From Mycoplasmatota bacterium (GTDB taxonomy: Bacteria; Bacillota_I; Bacilli_A; RF39; UBA660), in assembly GCA_022771205.1 (NCBI GenBank), contig JALFCF010000001.1, positions 1 through 64,000 of the forward strand: a DNA stretch of 64,000 nucleotides, read 5' to 3'. The number at the start of each line of letters is the position of its first letter. Position 1 is the stretch's first letter. The notes beneath the pieces were generated by a model, which was not told the DNA's origin, ran no database searches, and was given only the letters and a program-made list of their open reading frames with translations. The position numbers were made by a program, and so were the translations under genes. This document shows positions 7,769 through 16,958 of the stretch, one piece after another.

Positions 7769-7777
7769 TGATATAAT
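7769..7777 (+). promoter_or_regulatory. Extended -10 promoter of the fucO operon
   Basis: TGATATAAT (7769-7777), with TTGAAT at 7751-7756 as a poorly spaced (15 bp) -35 candidate. The ribosome-binding site AAGGAGG follows at 7787-7793. Confidence 0.6.
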
Positions 7778-7801
7778 TGTTACGATAAGGAGGCTAGTTA
7801 A

Positions 7802-8956
7802 ATGATTAATAGAATTATATTAAATGAAACATCATACTTTGGACGTGGTTCCAGAGAAAAATTAACAGAAGAAATAGAAGCAAGACATTTTAAGAAAATT
7901 TTAGTGGTAACAGACAAATCACTATTAAAAACAGGAACTGTTACCATGGTGACAGATGTTTTAGACAAAAAACAAATAAACTATCATGTATACGATGAAG
8001 TTAAACCTAATCCATCTGTAAAAAATGTACAAGATGGTGTAAAAGCAGCAAAGGATAATAATGTAGATTGCATCGTAGCTGTAGGTGGAGGAAGCTCTAT
8101 TGATACTGCTAAAGCAATTGCTGTTATTATGACTAATCCAGAATTTAGCGATGTAGTAAGCTTAGACGGAGTAGCTGCAACTAAAAATAAAGCATTACCA
8201 TTAATTGCATTACCAACAACAGCAGGAACAGCTGCAGAGGTAACAATTAATTATGTAATTACAGATGAAGTAAGAACTAAGAAAATGGTATGCGTTGATG
8301 TACACGATATTCCAGTAGTGGCAATTATTGATCCTGATTTAATGCAAGGAATGCCACAAAAAATTGCAGCATCAACTGGTATGGATGCTTTAACTCATGC
8401 AATGGAAGGATATATTACTAAAGCAGCTTGGTTAATACCAGATATGTTCCATATTAATGCGATGGCATTAATTTATAAAAATCTAGAAAAAGCTGCAAAT
8501 GATAAAGACAAAGAAGCAGTAGAAAAAATAGGTTATGCTCAATACATTGCTGGCATGGGATTCTCAAATGTAGGACTTGGAATTGTTCACTCTATGGCAC
8601 ATTCACTAGGAGCATATTTTGATACTCCTCATGGTGTAGCTAATGCATTATTATTACCACATGTATTAAAATTCAATGGAAAAGTTTGCCCAGAACTATT
8701 CAGAAATATGGGAAATGCTTTCGGATTAGATATGAGTAATACTACAGACGAAGAAGCTGTAGAAAAGGTAGTAAATGCTGTAAAAGAGTTATCAGTAAAA
8801 CTACAAATTCCACAAACATTAAAAGAAATTGGAATTCCAAAAGAAATGTTACCAACATTAGCAGAACAAGCTTTAAATGATGTATGTACAGGAGGAAATC
8901 CAAGAGAAGTAACAAAAGAAGAAATTTTAGCCATCTACCAAGAGGCTTATGAATAA
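7802..8956 (+). CDS. fucO: Iron-dependent alcohol dehydrogenase, lactaldehyde reductase-like
   Basis: Group III iron-dependent NAD(H) alcohol dehydrogenase. It resembles FucO (L-1,2-propanediol oxidoreductase) from the N-terminus onward (NRIILNETSYFGRGS) to the C-terminal DVCTGGNPREVT, and at 384 aa it has a length typical of the family. The nucleotide motif GGGSSIDTAKA and the iron ligands are present: Asp and His in TGMDALTHAMEGY, His in GIVHSMAHSLGA, and His in DTPHGVANA. It reduces lactaldehyde to propanediol, or similar aldehydes, in the cytoplasm. It is first in an operon with a FIST-domain protein and an aldehyde dehydrogenase, which fits aldehyde disproportionation, though no fucose or rhamnose genes are in view. 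Confidence 0.88.
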   Translation: MINRIILNETSYFGRGSREKLTEEIEARHFKKILVVTDKSLLKTGTVTMVTDVLDKKQINYHVYDEVKPNPSVKNVQDGVKAAKDNNVDCIVAVGGGSSIDTAKAIAVIMTNPEFSDVVSLDGVAATKNKALPLIALPTTAGTAAEVTINYVITDEVRTKKMVCVDVHDIPVVAIIDPDLMQGMPQKIAASTGMDALTHAMEGYITKAAWLIPDMFHINAMALIYKNLEKAANDKDKEAVEKIGYAQYIAGMGFSNVGLGIVHSMAHSLGAYFDTPHGVANALLLPHVLKFNGKVCPELFRNMGNAFGLDMSNTTDEEAVEKVVNAVKELSVKLQIPQTLKEIGIPKEMLPTLAEQALNDVCTGGNPREVTKEEILAIYQEAYE

Positions 8957-8976
8957 AAAAGAAAAGAGGGAGAAAA

Positions 8977-10164
8977 ATGTTAAAATCAAAAGTAGGTTTC
9001 AGTATTGATATTGATAGTTTCAAATCAGGAGAAGAAACTGCAAAAGCTGCATCACATGATATGAAAAATGCAAAACTTGGAATGTTATATACTTCAGTAT
9101 TAAGTGATGTCAAAGAAGTAGTAAAGGGAGTTAAAAGTGTAACAAACGCTCCAATTATTGGATGTACAAGTAGTGGTGCTATTATGGTACCAGAAGGAGT
9201 TATTACATCAGATCATGGTTTTTCAGGAATGATGATGTTAGATGACAAAGATATGACAGTAGGAGTAGCTTGCCATGAAGCAGGAAAAGATGCTCGTGCT
9301 ATTGGTAGAAAAGTAGCTATTGAAGCTGTAGAAAATGCAAAAACAACAAGAGCACCAGCATACTTTTACATGGTTGCTAGTCCAAAACAAGAAGAAGACT
9401 ATCTAATGGGAATTCAAGATGTTATTGGAAGAGTTCCTATGTTCGGTGGAAGTGCTGCTGATGATACTGTAGAAGGAAAATGGCAAATCATTTGTAATGA
9501 TAAAGTATTTAATGATGGTGTAGCTGTAGCATTCTTCTATACAGATAATGAAATTGCAACTTCTTTTACTGGAGCATACAGAGAAACAAATAACATTGGA
9601 TTGATTACAGAAGTAAAAGATGATCGTACATTGGTTTCTATTGATGGAATATCTGCATTAAAAAAATATGCAAGTTGGATTAATACAACACCAGCTCAAC
9701 TAAAAGGACAAAATCTTCTAGTAGCATCAATTACTAGACCTTTAGGTGTAAAAGATCCACTTGGTAACTTAACAGTTGTACGTCATCCAATGTTTGGAAA
9801 TGATATGGGAACAAGAACTACAAGTGATGATACAATTACATTAGGTAATAAGGCAGTTCCAGGAACAGCAATTCTTCAATTAGAAGCAACTGTAGATGAA
9901 TTAATTGATTCTACTGGTAATACATTAAAAGATGTAAAAAAACAATTATATACAGAACCAGCAGCTTACTTCTTAGTACACTGTGGTGGAAGAAAATTAG
10001 GAATTGGTGATCGTATTGGTGAAGTACATAAGCAATTAGTAAAAGAAACTAAAGGAGTACCTTTTATTACAATATTTACATTTGGTGAATATGGTTATGA
10101 TGAACATTCAGCTAACATTTGTGGTGGTTTAATGTTATCATTTACCGCTTTCGGTAAAAACTAG
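8977..10164 (+). CDS. FIST domain protein
   Basis: 395 aa, matching stand-alone FIST proteins: an N-terminal FIST domain (about 25-220, with APIIGCTSSGAIM and VPMFGGSAADD) and a C-terminal FIST_C domain (about 225-375, with YFLVHCGGRKLGIGDR and FITIFTFGEYGYDEHS). FIST domains are predicted sensory modules for small ligands, usually attached to kinases or cyclases. Here no output domain, signal peptide or membrane segment is seen. It sits 20 nt after the fucO-like gene and 9 nt before an aldehyde dehydrogenase, so it is cotranscribed with both. A ligand-binding or modulatory role in aldehyde metabolism is inference. Confidence 0.82.
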   Translation: MLKSKVGFSIDIDSFKSGEETAKAASHDMKNAKLGMLYTSVLSDVKEVVKGVKSVTNAPIIGCTSSGAIMVPEGVITSDHGFSGMMMLDDKDMTVGVACHEAGKDARAIGRKVAIEAVENAKTTRAPAYFYMVASPKQEEDYLMGIQDVIGRVPMFGGSAADDTVEGKWQIICNDKVFNDGVAVAFFYTDNEIATSFTGAYRETNNIGLITEVKDDRTLVSIDGISALKKYASWINTTPAQLKGQNLLVASITRPLGVKDPLGNLTVVRHPMFGNDMGTRTTSDDTITLGNKAVPGTAILQLEATVDELIDSTGNTLKDVKKQLYTEPAAYFLVHCGGRKLGIGDRIGEVHKQLVKETKGVPFITIFTFGEYGYDEHSANICGGLMLSFTAFGKN

Positions 10165-10173
10165 GAGGAAAGA

Positions 10174-11610
10174 ATGAAGAATTTAGTAAAAGGATTAGAA
10201 ATGGATGCCAGCAATCATCAAGTAATAGAAGTAACAAATCCAGCTACTGGAGAATTTATTGATACAGTTCCAAATTCTACAGAAGAAGATGTAGATATGG
10301 CAGTTCAAGCAGCAATAGTTGCTCAAAAGGCGTGGGCAGCAATGCCTTTACATGAAAGAGGAAGAATTTTAGAAAAATTTGTTGATTTAGTAGAAAGAGA
10401 CAAAGAAGAACTAGCAGAGCTTTTATGTAAAGAAACAGGAAAGCCAATTACAGAGGCTAGAGGAGAGATTTCTAATACTAGAACTTTTGTATATGCATAT
10501 GTAGAAAGAGCAAAACATTTATATGGAATTAATATCCCTGCTGGAAATGAAGCAGGGCATGAAAAAGATGTTCAATTTACAATCAGACAGCCACTAGGAG
10601 TAGTAGCTTGTATTATTCCATTCAATTTTCCATGTGATTTATTTGGACAAAAAGTGCCAAGTGCCTTAATCATGGGAAATGCTGTTATTGTAAAGCCTTC
10701 AACATATAATCCGTTAACACTTCATAGATACTGTTTATTATTAAAAGAAGCAGGAGTACCAGATGGAGTAATTAGTTGTATTTCTGGTGATGGTCCAACA
10801 ACAGGGCAAGCATTAGCAAGACATAAAGGCGTTCATTTGGTTAGTGTAACAGGATCTACTGCAGTTGGTATAGAAACGATGCAAACTGCTAGTAAAAATC
10901 TAACTCATGTTATGTTAGAATTAGGTGGAAATGATGCCTTTATTTTAGATAAAGATGGAGATTTAGATTTAGCAGTAGAAGAAATGGTTTGGGGAAGACT
11001 ATATAATACTGGGCAAGTTTGTTGTGCAAGTAAACGTTTCTTAGTACATAACGACGTAAAAGATGAATTTACTCGCCGTGTAATAGAAAGAATTAGCAGA
11101 ATGAGAATTGGTAATCCAATGAACGAAGATACAGAGATCGGGTGCTTAATCAATGAAAGAGCAGCAAAACGTGTGGAAGAACAAGTTGCAACAACAGTTG
11201 CTCAAGGCGCTAAACTAATATTCGGAGGACGTAGAAATGGAGCATACTATGAACCAGCTGTCTTAGTAGACGTTACAAAAGATATGGATATTATGAAGGA
11301 TATGGAAGTATTCGGTCCAGTAATTCCTATCTGTGGTTTTGATACCATTGATGAAGCAATTGAAATTGCTAATCAATCTAGTTTTGGATTATGTGGAAAT
11401 ATCATTACAAGAGATATGAATAATGCTTTCAAAGTAGCAGAAAGACTAGAAGTGGGTGGAGCTGTAATCAATGGTGCAAGTTTCTTCCGTTCTGCAGAAA
11501 TGCCATTTGGAGGATGGAAACATTCAGGCATTGGTAATGAAGGTATTGCAACAACTCTTCAAGAAATGTCTAGAATTAAAACAATCGTTTTAAAGAATGT
11601 TTTAAAATAA
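10174..11610 (+). CDS. NAD(P)-dependent aldehyde dehydrogenase
   Basis: 478 aa, full-length aldehyde dehydrogenase superfamily enzyme. The cofactor-binding region includes IIPFNFPCDLFGQKV and VKPSTYNPLTLH, the general-base Glu is in MLELGGNDAF, and the catalytic Cys is in NTGQVCCASKRF (two adjacent Cys). EVFGPVIPICGF and the C-terminal FGGWKHSG are family-typical. It oxidises an aldehyde to the acid in the cytoplasm. Being third in an operon with a FucO-like reductase, lactaldehyde, glycolaldehyde or a short-chain aldehyde is plausible. Succinate-semialdehyde dehydrogenase is an alternative that cannot be excluded from sequence alone. AGGAGG precedes the start. Confidence 0.88.
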   Translation: MKNLVKGLEMDASNHQVIEVTNPATGEFIDTVPNSTEEDVDMAVQAAIVAQKAWAAMPLHERGRILEKFVDLVERDKEELAELLCKETGKPITEARGEISNTRTFVYAYVERAKHLYGINIPAGNEAGHEKDVQFTIRQPLGVVACIIPFNFPCDLFGQKVPSALIMGNAVIVKPSTYNPLTLHRYCLLLKEAGVPDGVISCISGDGPTTGQALARHKGVHLVSVTGSTAVGIETMQTASKNLTHVMLELGGNDAFILDKDGDLDLAVEEMVWGRLYNTGQVCCASKRFLVHNDVKDEFTRRVIERISRMRIGNPMNEDTEIGCLINERAAKRVEEQVATTVAQGAKLIFGGRRNGAYYEPAVLVDVTKDMDIMKDMEVFGPVIPICGFDTIDEAIEIANQSSFGLCGNIITRDMNNAFKVAERLEVGGAVINGASFFRSAEMPFGGWKHSGIGNEGIATTLQEMSRIKTIVLKNVLK

Positions 11611-11614
11611 AAAT

Positions 11615-11646
11615 AAACTAATACCACAACAGGTATTAGTTTTATT
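11615..11646 (+). terminator. Intrinsic terminator of the fucO-FIST-ALDH operon
   Basis: AAACTAATACC and GGTATTAGTTT form an 11-bp stem with a 6-nt loop, followed by TATT. Confidence 0.8.
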
Positions 11647-11755
11647 ATGAACAAAAACTTTCTTCAAATAAAAAGATAGTATATAATAAGAGTATATTTT
11701 ATCAAAAATTATTAATTAAGTATAATCTGTTCTGATAAAAATGGGAGGAAAATTC

Positions 11756-12295
11756 ATGATAAATATCCATATGGCAGAAGAATGTTATAATAACCTTATC
11801 GGATTAAGTAAAAAATACAAAGAAGAGGTTGGAGGAACAATTCAAGTGAAAGTAAGTGGTAATGATTTACTAATTAATAAAGTGGCTATAGACTCTGAAG
11901 ATATCTATCAGGAAAGAACATCTTCATCTATAGAATACAATATGAACAAATGGATCCAAAAAACAATCTGGGATTTATTTCACACAGATACATCTTATTA
12001 TATTATGTTTCATACGCATCCAAAATTAACTGGGGCACCGAAATTAAGTGCTGCCGATATAGAAACCTTAGAATATGTAGAATCACTTACAAACAAAGTA
12101 CCATATGGTAATAATATAGAAGTAATTGAAGGGATTATTACTAGACACGAAATAGCATTTTACTCTTATGATACAAATAAAAAGAAATTAAATCGTTTAC
12201 CATTATTTATAAACGGGAAAGAAATAATTCCTTCTACAGAGCAAGGTTTAATACAAGCATTCAAAAATGGATTTGCACTTGGTAGACAAAAATAA
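11756..12295 (+). CDS. JAMM/MPN-like metallohydrolase domain protein
   Basis: 179 aa with a JAMM-type zinc site: Glu in KEEVGGTI (about residue 25), then HTHPKLTGAPKLSAAD, giving H-x-H-x9-S-x2-D. The spacing between the second His and Ser is slightly longer than the usual seven. JAMM enzymes cleave isopeptide or peptide bonds; bacterial ones often act on small sulfur-carrier or ubiquitin-like tails, none of which is seen nearby. The start is put at the ATG at 11756 because GGGAGG lies just before it; the earlier in-frame ATG at 11741 overlaps that ribosome-binding site. It is followed 20 nt later by a membrane protein and is probably cotranscribed with it. Function is unknown. Confidence 0.62.
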   Translation: MINIHMAEECYNNLIGLSKKYKEEVGGTIQVKVSGNDLLINKVAIDSEDIYQERTSSSIEYNMNKWIQKTIWDLFHTDTSYYIMFHTHPKLTGAPKLSAADIETLEYVESLTNKVPYGNNIEVIEGIITRHEIAFYSYDTNKKKLNRLPLFINGKEIIPSTEQGLIQAFKNGFALGRQK

Positions 12296-12315
12296 TTAGT
12301 TGTTGGAGGCAGTAT

Positions 12316-14103
12316 ATGAAATCGAGAAAAGAACTAAAGAAAAATGCAAGAAATAATTTAAAAAAGCATTACTTAATCTTTATAGTCACATGCGTAATAG
12401 CGGCATTTATTGGAACAGAATTTACTAGTTCTTTTAGCATTGTTGAAAATAAAATATTGCCAGAAAGTATAATAAGTGAACAGCAAAAGGTAGATCAAGC
12501 AGTAAAAGATGCTCTAAAAGGTGAAACAGCTAAAAGTAAAAAAGCAACAAAAAAAATAAAAGAAGAAATAATAGAAAAAGATAAAAAAAATCAAGATAAA
12601 GTATTTGGACGAAGTAGGGGCGTTTTTGCCATGATTATCAATGCTTTTTCTACAGGTACCATATACGTAAACTTTATAGCAGGTATGAATTCAATTATTG
12701 GACATCCAAATATAACTTCTGTAATCTTAATAGGATGTAGTTTATTAGTTAGTTTCTTAATTTGGATGTTTTTCATAAATATGTATCAAGCATTGTCAAG
12801 GAGAATCTTTCTGGAAGGAAGAATATATAAAAGAGTCCCAATGCAAAGGTTCTTGTTTTTATTAAGAACTAAAACTTGGTTGAGAACATCATGGACAATG
12901 TTTGTTACTTCAGCATTCTATAGTTTATGGTGTTTAACTATAGTGGGTATTGTTATAAAAAGATATTCATATATGTTAGTTCCATATATTATTGCTGAAA
13001 ATCCCAAAATAAAAACTCTAGATGCCATCAATTTATCAAGAAAAATGATGGATGGCCATAAATGGGAATGTTTTAAATTAGAACTTTCTTACATAGGCTG
13101 GATTATCTTAGGAACAGTTACCTTTGGAATAACAGAGGTGTTATATTCAAACCCATATAGAGTAGCCGCATTAACAGAATATTATGTTAGTCTAAGGAAA
13201 TTAGCTAAAAAACAAGAAATGCCAGGAATAGAAAAGCTAAATGATGTTTATTTATATGAAACAGCTCCACAAAATGTATTAGAGGAAGAATATAAGGATG
13301 TTATAAATGCTTTAAATAAATCAAAAAGCAATCTAGAAAAACCAAAAGGATTAAAAAGAATATTAGCTGACTGTTTTGGTATCTCATTAGCCGATACAAA
13401 AGAAAAAGAAAAAGAGGAACAAGAAGAAATCAAACAAGAAAGATTAGAAATATATAAAAATATTATCCAAGGAAAAGAATATCCAATGCGATTATTTACC
13501 ATTTCAGAAAAACATCAAAGAAAAAGATTAGATACTTTAAACTATACACGAAGATATAGTATATGGTCTTTAATAGCAATATTTTTTACAGCTGCAATCA
13601 TAGGTTGGCTATTTGAAGTTACATTACATATCATAGAACAAGGTGAGTTTGTAAAACGTGGAGTATTACAAGGACCATGGTTGCCAATATATGGTTATGG
13701 ATGTATATTGATATTAACAGTATTATATAAGTTCCGTAAAAAACCAGTAAAAGAATTTTTCTTAATTATCATATTATGCGGAATAGTAGAATACTGTACA
13801 GGAGTATATTTAGAGCATACATTTAATGGAACAAGATGGTGGGATTATAGTGGGTATTTTTTGAATATTCATGGTAGAGTGTGTGCTGAAGGATTGTTAG
13901 TTTTTGGATTGGGAGGAATCATATTAGTATATATGTTAGCACCGTTAATAGATAATCTTCTCAAAAGAGTTAATCCTAAAAAATTAATAGTAATTTGTTG
14001 TATATTATTAAGTTTATTTATTTTTGACCATATATATTCACATTATTATCCAAATGAAGGAAAGGGAATAACAGATATAGAATTAATCGTGAAAGGAAGA
14101 TGA
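12316..14103 (+). CDS. DUF975-CmpB-type integral membrane fusion protein
   Basis: 595-aa membrane protein of two recognisable parts. The N-terminal about 300 residues resemble DUF975 proteins: MKSRKELKKNARNNLKKHY, a first membrane helix near 20-38, several helices from about 135 to 280, and PYIIAENP-KTLDAINLSRKMM with the usual DHxW-like GHKWE. A charged cytoplasmic linker (about 310-405) follows. The last about 180 residues match the putative ABC-transporter type IV/CmpB domain (IIGWLFEVTLH, RGVLQGPWLPIYGYG, GTRWWDYSGYFLNIHGRVC). Neither domain has an established function. A scaffold or permease role is speculation. It follows the JAMM-like gene by 20 nt behind a GGAGG site. Confidence 0.72.
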   Translation: MKSRKELKKNARNNLKKHYLIFIVTCVIAAFIGTEFTSSFSIVENKILPESIISEQQKVDQAVKDALKGETAKSKKATKKIKEEIIEKDKKNQDKVFGRSRGVFAMIINAFSTGTIYVNFIAGMNSIIGHPNITSVILIGCSLLVSFLIWMFFINMYQALSRRIFLEGRIYKRVPMQRFLFLLRTKTWLRTSWTMFVTSAFYSLWCLTIVGIVIKRYSYMLVPYIIAENPKIKTLDAINLSRKMMDGHKWECFKLELSYIGWIILGTVTFGITEVLYSNPYRVAALTEYYVSLRKLAKKQEMPGIEKLNDVYLYETAPQNVLEEEYKDVINALNKSKSNLEKPKGLKRILADCFGISLADTKEKEKEEQEEIKQERLEIYKNIIQGKEYPMRLFTISEKHQRKRLDTLNYTRRYSIWSLIAIFFTAAIIGWLFEVTLHIIEQGEFVKRGVLQGPWLPIYGYGCILILTVLYKFRKKPVKEFFLIIILCGIVEYCTGVYLEHTFNGTRWWDYSGYFLNIHGRVCAEGLLVFGLGGIILVYMLAPLIDNLLKRVNPKKLIVICCILLSLFIFDHIYSHYYPNEGKGITDIELIVKGR

Positions 14104-14107
14104 TAAA

Positions 14108-14619
14108 ATGAAAAAAGTAATTATTTATGACTCATTAACAGGTAATACAGAGGAATTGACAAATGTTATCAAAAAAGAATTCCCAGATTCTTTTTATGAG
14201 AAAGTTATGATGAAGTGATAGAAAACTTACTAGAAGGTGATATCTATTTTGTTGGAACACCAATTATAAAAGGAATGTGCACAGAAAAAATAAAGAAATT
14301 ATTAGAAAAGTTAGAGAATAAAAAGATATTTTTATTTGCAACAGTAGGTTTCGGTGGAAGTGAAGAATACTTTGCTACTTTAAAAGAAAGAATTATAGGA
14401 GTACTTCCAAGTTCAAATGTTGTAATTGGTAGCTTCTTTTGTCAAGGAAAGATGAAAGAACAAGTTAAAGCCAGATACTTGCAATTAATTACAGAAAATC
14501 TAGAAGATAAAAATTTACAAGTTAGTTTACAAAATTTTGAGCAAGCAAAAACTCATCCAGATACAGAAGACAAAAATAATTTAATAAAAAGAATAAAAAC
14601 TGACCTTGACATAAAGTAA
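14108..14619 (+). pseudogene. Flavodoxin-family protein, frameshifted
   Basis: The N-terminal piece from the ATG at 14108 carries an FMN phosphate-loop motif (DSLTGNTEEL) and runs into a TGA at 14216. The rest of the fold continues in another frame from about 14200 (SYDEVIENLLEGDIYFVGTP, ATVGFGGSEEYF) to 14619. The frame must change between 14197 and 14205. One missing G in the GAGAAAG at 14198-14204 would restore PDSFYE-ESYDEV and a protein of about 170 aa, the length of a flavodoxin. The gene lies between the DUF975/CmpB gene and DUF362. Either a real mutation or a sequence error; if intact in the organism it is an FMN electron carrier. Confidence 0.75.
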
Positions 14620-14657
14620 ACTTTAAGTGGTAGACTAAAAATGAAAGGAGAAGTTTT

Positions 14658-15542
14658 ATGGAAAAAGCAAAAGTATATTTTATAAAAGATATTACTCCGG
14701 AAAATATCATCAAAGCTTATGACATTTTAGGAAAAATATTACCAGGTAAAGTAGCAGTGAAAATGCACTCTGGAGAAAAAGGAAATAAAAACTATTTAAA
14801 GCCAGAGTTTGTAAAAGATATAGTAGAACACGTTAATGGAACAGTAGTAGAATGTAATACAGCATATGAAGGTGCTAGAAACTCTACAGAAAAACATAAA
14901 CAATTAATAAAAGAACATGAATGGGATAAGTACTTTCCTTTTGATTTATTAGATGAAGAAGGAACAGATATGGAACTAGATATTCCAAATGGTAAAGTAT
15001 TAAAGAAAAACTATGTTGGTAAAAAATTAGCAAACTATGATTCTTTACTAGTATTATCACATTTTAAAGGACACGCCATGGGTGGATATGGTGGAGCCTT
15101 AAAACAATTATCTATCGGTTGTGCATCATCTGCTGGAAAAACATTAATTCATACAGCAGGTGTAACAAACAAACAAGAAGAATTATTTAATAATCTTCCA
15201 GACCAAGATAAGTTTTTAGAAGCTATGGCAGATGCTGCTTCCAGTGTAGTAGATTATTTTAAAGGAAATACAGTTTATATTAACATCATGAAAAATATTT
15301 CTATAGATTGTGACTGTGATGGAAATGCATCAGCACCTTGTATGAAGGATATTGGTATTTTAGCAAGTCTAGACCCTATAGCAATAGATCAAGCATGCCT
15401 AGACTTAGTTTATAATTCAACTGATTCAGGAAAAGATAAACTAATAAATCGTATTGAATCTCGCCATGGAGTACATACGATAGAAGCATCTGCTGAATTA
15501 GGATTTGGTACTAGAGAATATGAATTGATAGATATTGCTTAA
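14658..15542 (+). CDS. DUF362 (Fe-S) domain protein
   Basis: 294 aa with the DUF362 pattern: AVKMHSGEKGN, AYEGARNST, HFKGHAMGGYGGALK, and near the end the Cys-rich IDCDCDGNASAPCMKDIG leading into ILASLDPIAIDQACLDL. The family is thought to bind iron-sulfur clusters and its reaction is unknown. The ATG at 14658 follows AAAGGAG. Location directly after a flavodoxin-family gene fits a redox role. There are no membrane segments or signal peptide. The stop codon begins the stem of the following terminator. Confidence 0.8.
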   Translation: MEKAKVYFIKDITPENIIKAYDILGKILPGKVAVKMHSGEKGNKNYLKPEFVKDIVEHVNGTVVECNTAYEGARNSTEKHKQLIKEHEWDKYFPFDLLDEEGTDMELDIPNGKVLKKNYVGKKLANYDSLLVLSHFKGHAMGGYGGALKQLSIGCASSAGKTLIHTAGVTNKQEELFNNLPDQDKFLEAMADAASSVVDYFKGNTVYINIMKNISIDCDCDGNASAPCMKDIGILASLDPIAIDQACLDLVYNSTDSGKDKLINRIESRHGVHTIEASAELGFGTREYELIDIA

Positions 15543-15566
15543 AGACGAATGCTCGTCTTTTTCTTT
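15541..15566 (+). terminator. Intrinsic terminator after the DUF362 gene
   Basis: AAAGACGA and TCGTCTTT around ATGC, then TTCTTTT. Confidence 0.85.
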
Positions 15567-15617
15567 TGCAAAACCCCAAGACTTACTATATAATAAAAAT
15601 AGAAGGTAGTGGTTATT

Positions 15618-16382
15618 GTGGATTTTAGTTTTATAATAATGATAGTAATCATAATATTGGGAATAATCTTGAGTGCTAAAGAAAAAATAGAAGAATGGGG
15701 AATGGAAGATGTGTTTTCAAATATGCGCCGAGAAATAAAAGGAAGAAAACTAAATAAGCTAGATGAAGATTCATATAGAGACTATACCCAGTTTTTTGGT
15801 ACGGAAGAATTAGAAGATAAAGAATTTATTAAAAAAATGAGAATAATATATTCTCAAATAATGAAAGATAATGAAGAAAACATCAAACAAATTGCCGAAC
15901 TTTCTGGTTGTACTTATCCAGAATGCATATTAAAAATAAAATATTTAAAACAAATAAAAAGAATACCAGAAGAATATTTTATTGATGAAGCTAATGGGTT
16001 AGTAAATAGATGTAGTAAAGAAGACCAAGAATTATTAAAAAAGTATAGACCATATATTTGTAGAAGCAAATTACAAATACCACAAATTGTTGCTAGAATT
16101 CCTCATACTCCCGGAAAAACATATGAAGAAATGAAAAAACAAGTATTAGATGATTTAGCTTATTTAGACGAAAAAGACTTGATTAACGGTATTATTTTAA
16201 ATAAGGTAGATGAAACTATAACTTATTATAACTATCAAACAACAGGTGATAAAACAGATAAAATTACAGTAACTTGCCAAAACTGTGGAGCGCCAAATGA
16301 AGTGAATCGTGGTGGAAAAACTTGGTGCGAATATTGTGGGACAATAGTTGAAGATAAAAGTTTGGATGAAAAAGGAGAATAA
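15618..16382 (+). CDS. Membrane-anchored protein with C-terminal zinc ribbon
   Basis: About 254 aa, not a family I recognise. It opens with a single hydrophobic helix (FSFIIMIVIIILGIILS), followed by a charged helical region of about 180 residues, and ends in a zinc ribbon CQNCGAPNEVN...WCEYCG (two CxxC pairs, about 215-240). The GTG at 15618 is preferred because AGAAGG lies 11 nt upstream; an in-frame GTG at 15609 would crowd that site. It ends 2 nt before the nitroreductase start and is probably cotranscribed. Function is unknown. Confidence 0.6.
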   Translation: MDFSFIIMIVIIILGIILSAKEKIEEWGMEDVFSNMRREIKGRKLNKLDEDSYRDYTQFFGTEELEDKEFIKKMRIIYSQIMKDNEENIKQIAELSGCTYPECILKIKYLKQIKRIPEEYFIDEANGLVNRCSKEDQELLKKYRPYICRSKLQIPQIVARIPHTPGKTYEEMKKQVLDDLAYLDEKDLINGIILNKVDETITYYNYQTTGDKTDKITVTCQNCGAPNEVNRGGKTWCEYCGTIVEDKSLDEKGE

Positions 16383-16384
16383 AA

Positions 16385-16882
16385 ATGAATTCAATTTATA
16401 ATAGAAGAAGTATTAGAAAATATGAAGATAAAAATATCCCAAAATCTAAATTAGAGCAACTAGTAAAAGCAGGAATGCAAGCACCATCTGCTCATAACAA
16501 AAAGCCTTATGAGTTTATTATTGTTACAGAAAAAGAGCTATTAAATAAATTAAGTGAAACGGGTTTATATTGTCACATGTTAAAATACGCTGCTGCTGCA
16601 ATAGTTGTAATTTCAAAAGCTGATGAACAAGAAACCCCTTATTGGCAAGCAGATTGTGGAGCAGTGGTAGAAAACATTTTATTAGAAGCAACAGAACTAG
16701 GAATTGGTTCTTGTTGGATAGGAGAGTATCCCAATATAGAAAAGAGCCAAAAAGTAAAAGAAATATTATTAATACCAGAAGACTATCAAGTGTTTGCTAC
16801 TATATCTTTAGGTTATGCACAAGAGCAAAAAAGTCCCAATGACAATTATTATAAAGAAAAAGTCCATTATGAGAAGTTCTAA
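16385..16882 (+). CDS. Nitroreductase family flavoprotein
   Basis: 165-aa FMN-dependent oxidoreductase. YNRRSIRKYEDKNIP is the phosphate-binding Arg motif at the N-terminus, followed by GMQAPSAHNKKPYEFIIV, WQADCGAVVENILLEATELGIGSCW and TISLGYAQEQ near the end, all characteristic of the nitroreductase fold. At 165 aa it belongs to the short NADH oxidase/nitroreductase-like group. It could reduce nitro compounds, quinones or flavin substrates; the physiological substrate is unknown. AAGGAG precedes the ATG, and the stop lies within the loop of the terminator. Confidence 0.88.
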   Translation: MNSIYNRRSIRKYEDKNIPKSKLEQLVKAGMQAPSAHNKKPYEFIIVTEKELLNKLSETGLYCHMLKYAAAAIVVISKADEQETPYWQADCGAVVENILLEATELGIGSCWIGEYPNIEKSQKVKEILLIPEDYQVFATISLGYAQEQKSPNDNYYKEKVHYEKF

Positions 16883-16899
16883 CTGAACTTCTTTTTTTC
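16872..16899 (+). terminator. Intrinsic terminator after the nitroreductase gene
   Basis: AGAAGTTC and GAACTTCT around five bases, then a run of T. Confidence 0.85.
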
Positions 16900-16958
16900 T
16901 AAAAAATCTAACCAAATTGTATATAACTTCATATAATACCTTAGTAGAAAGGAGATTT

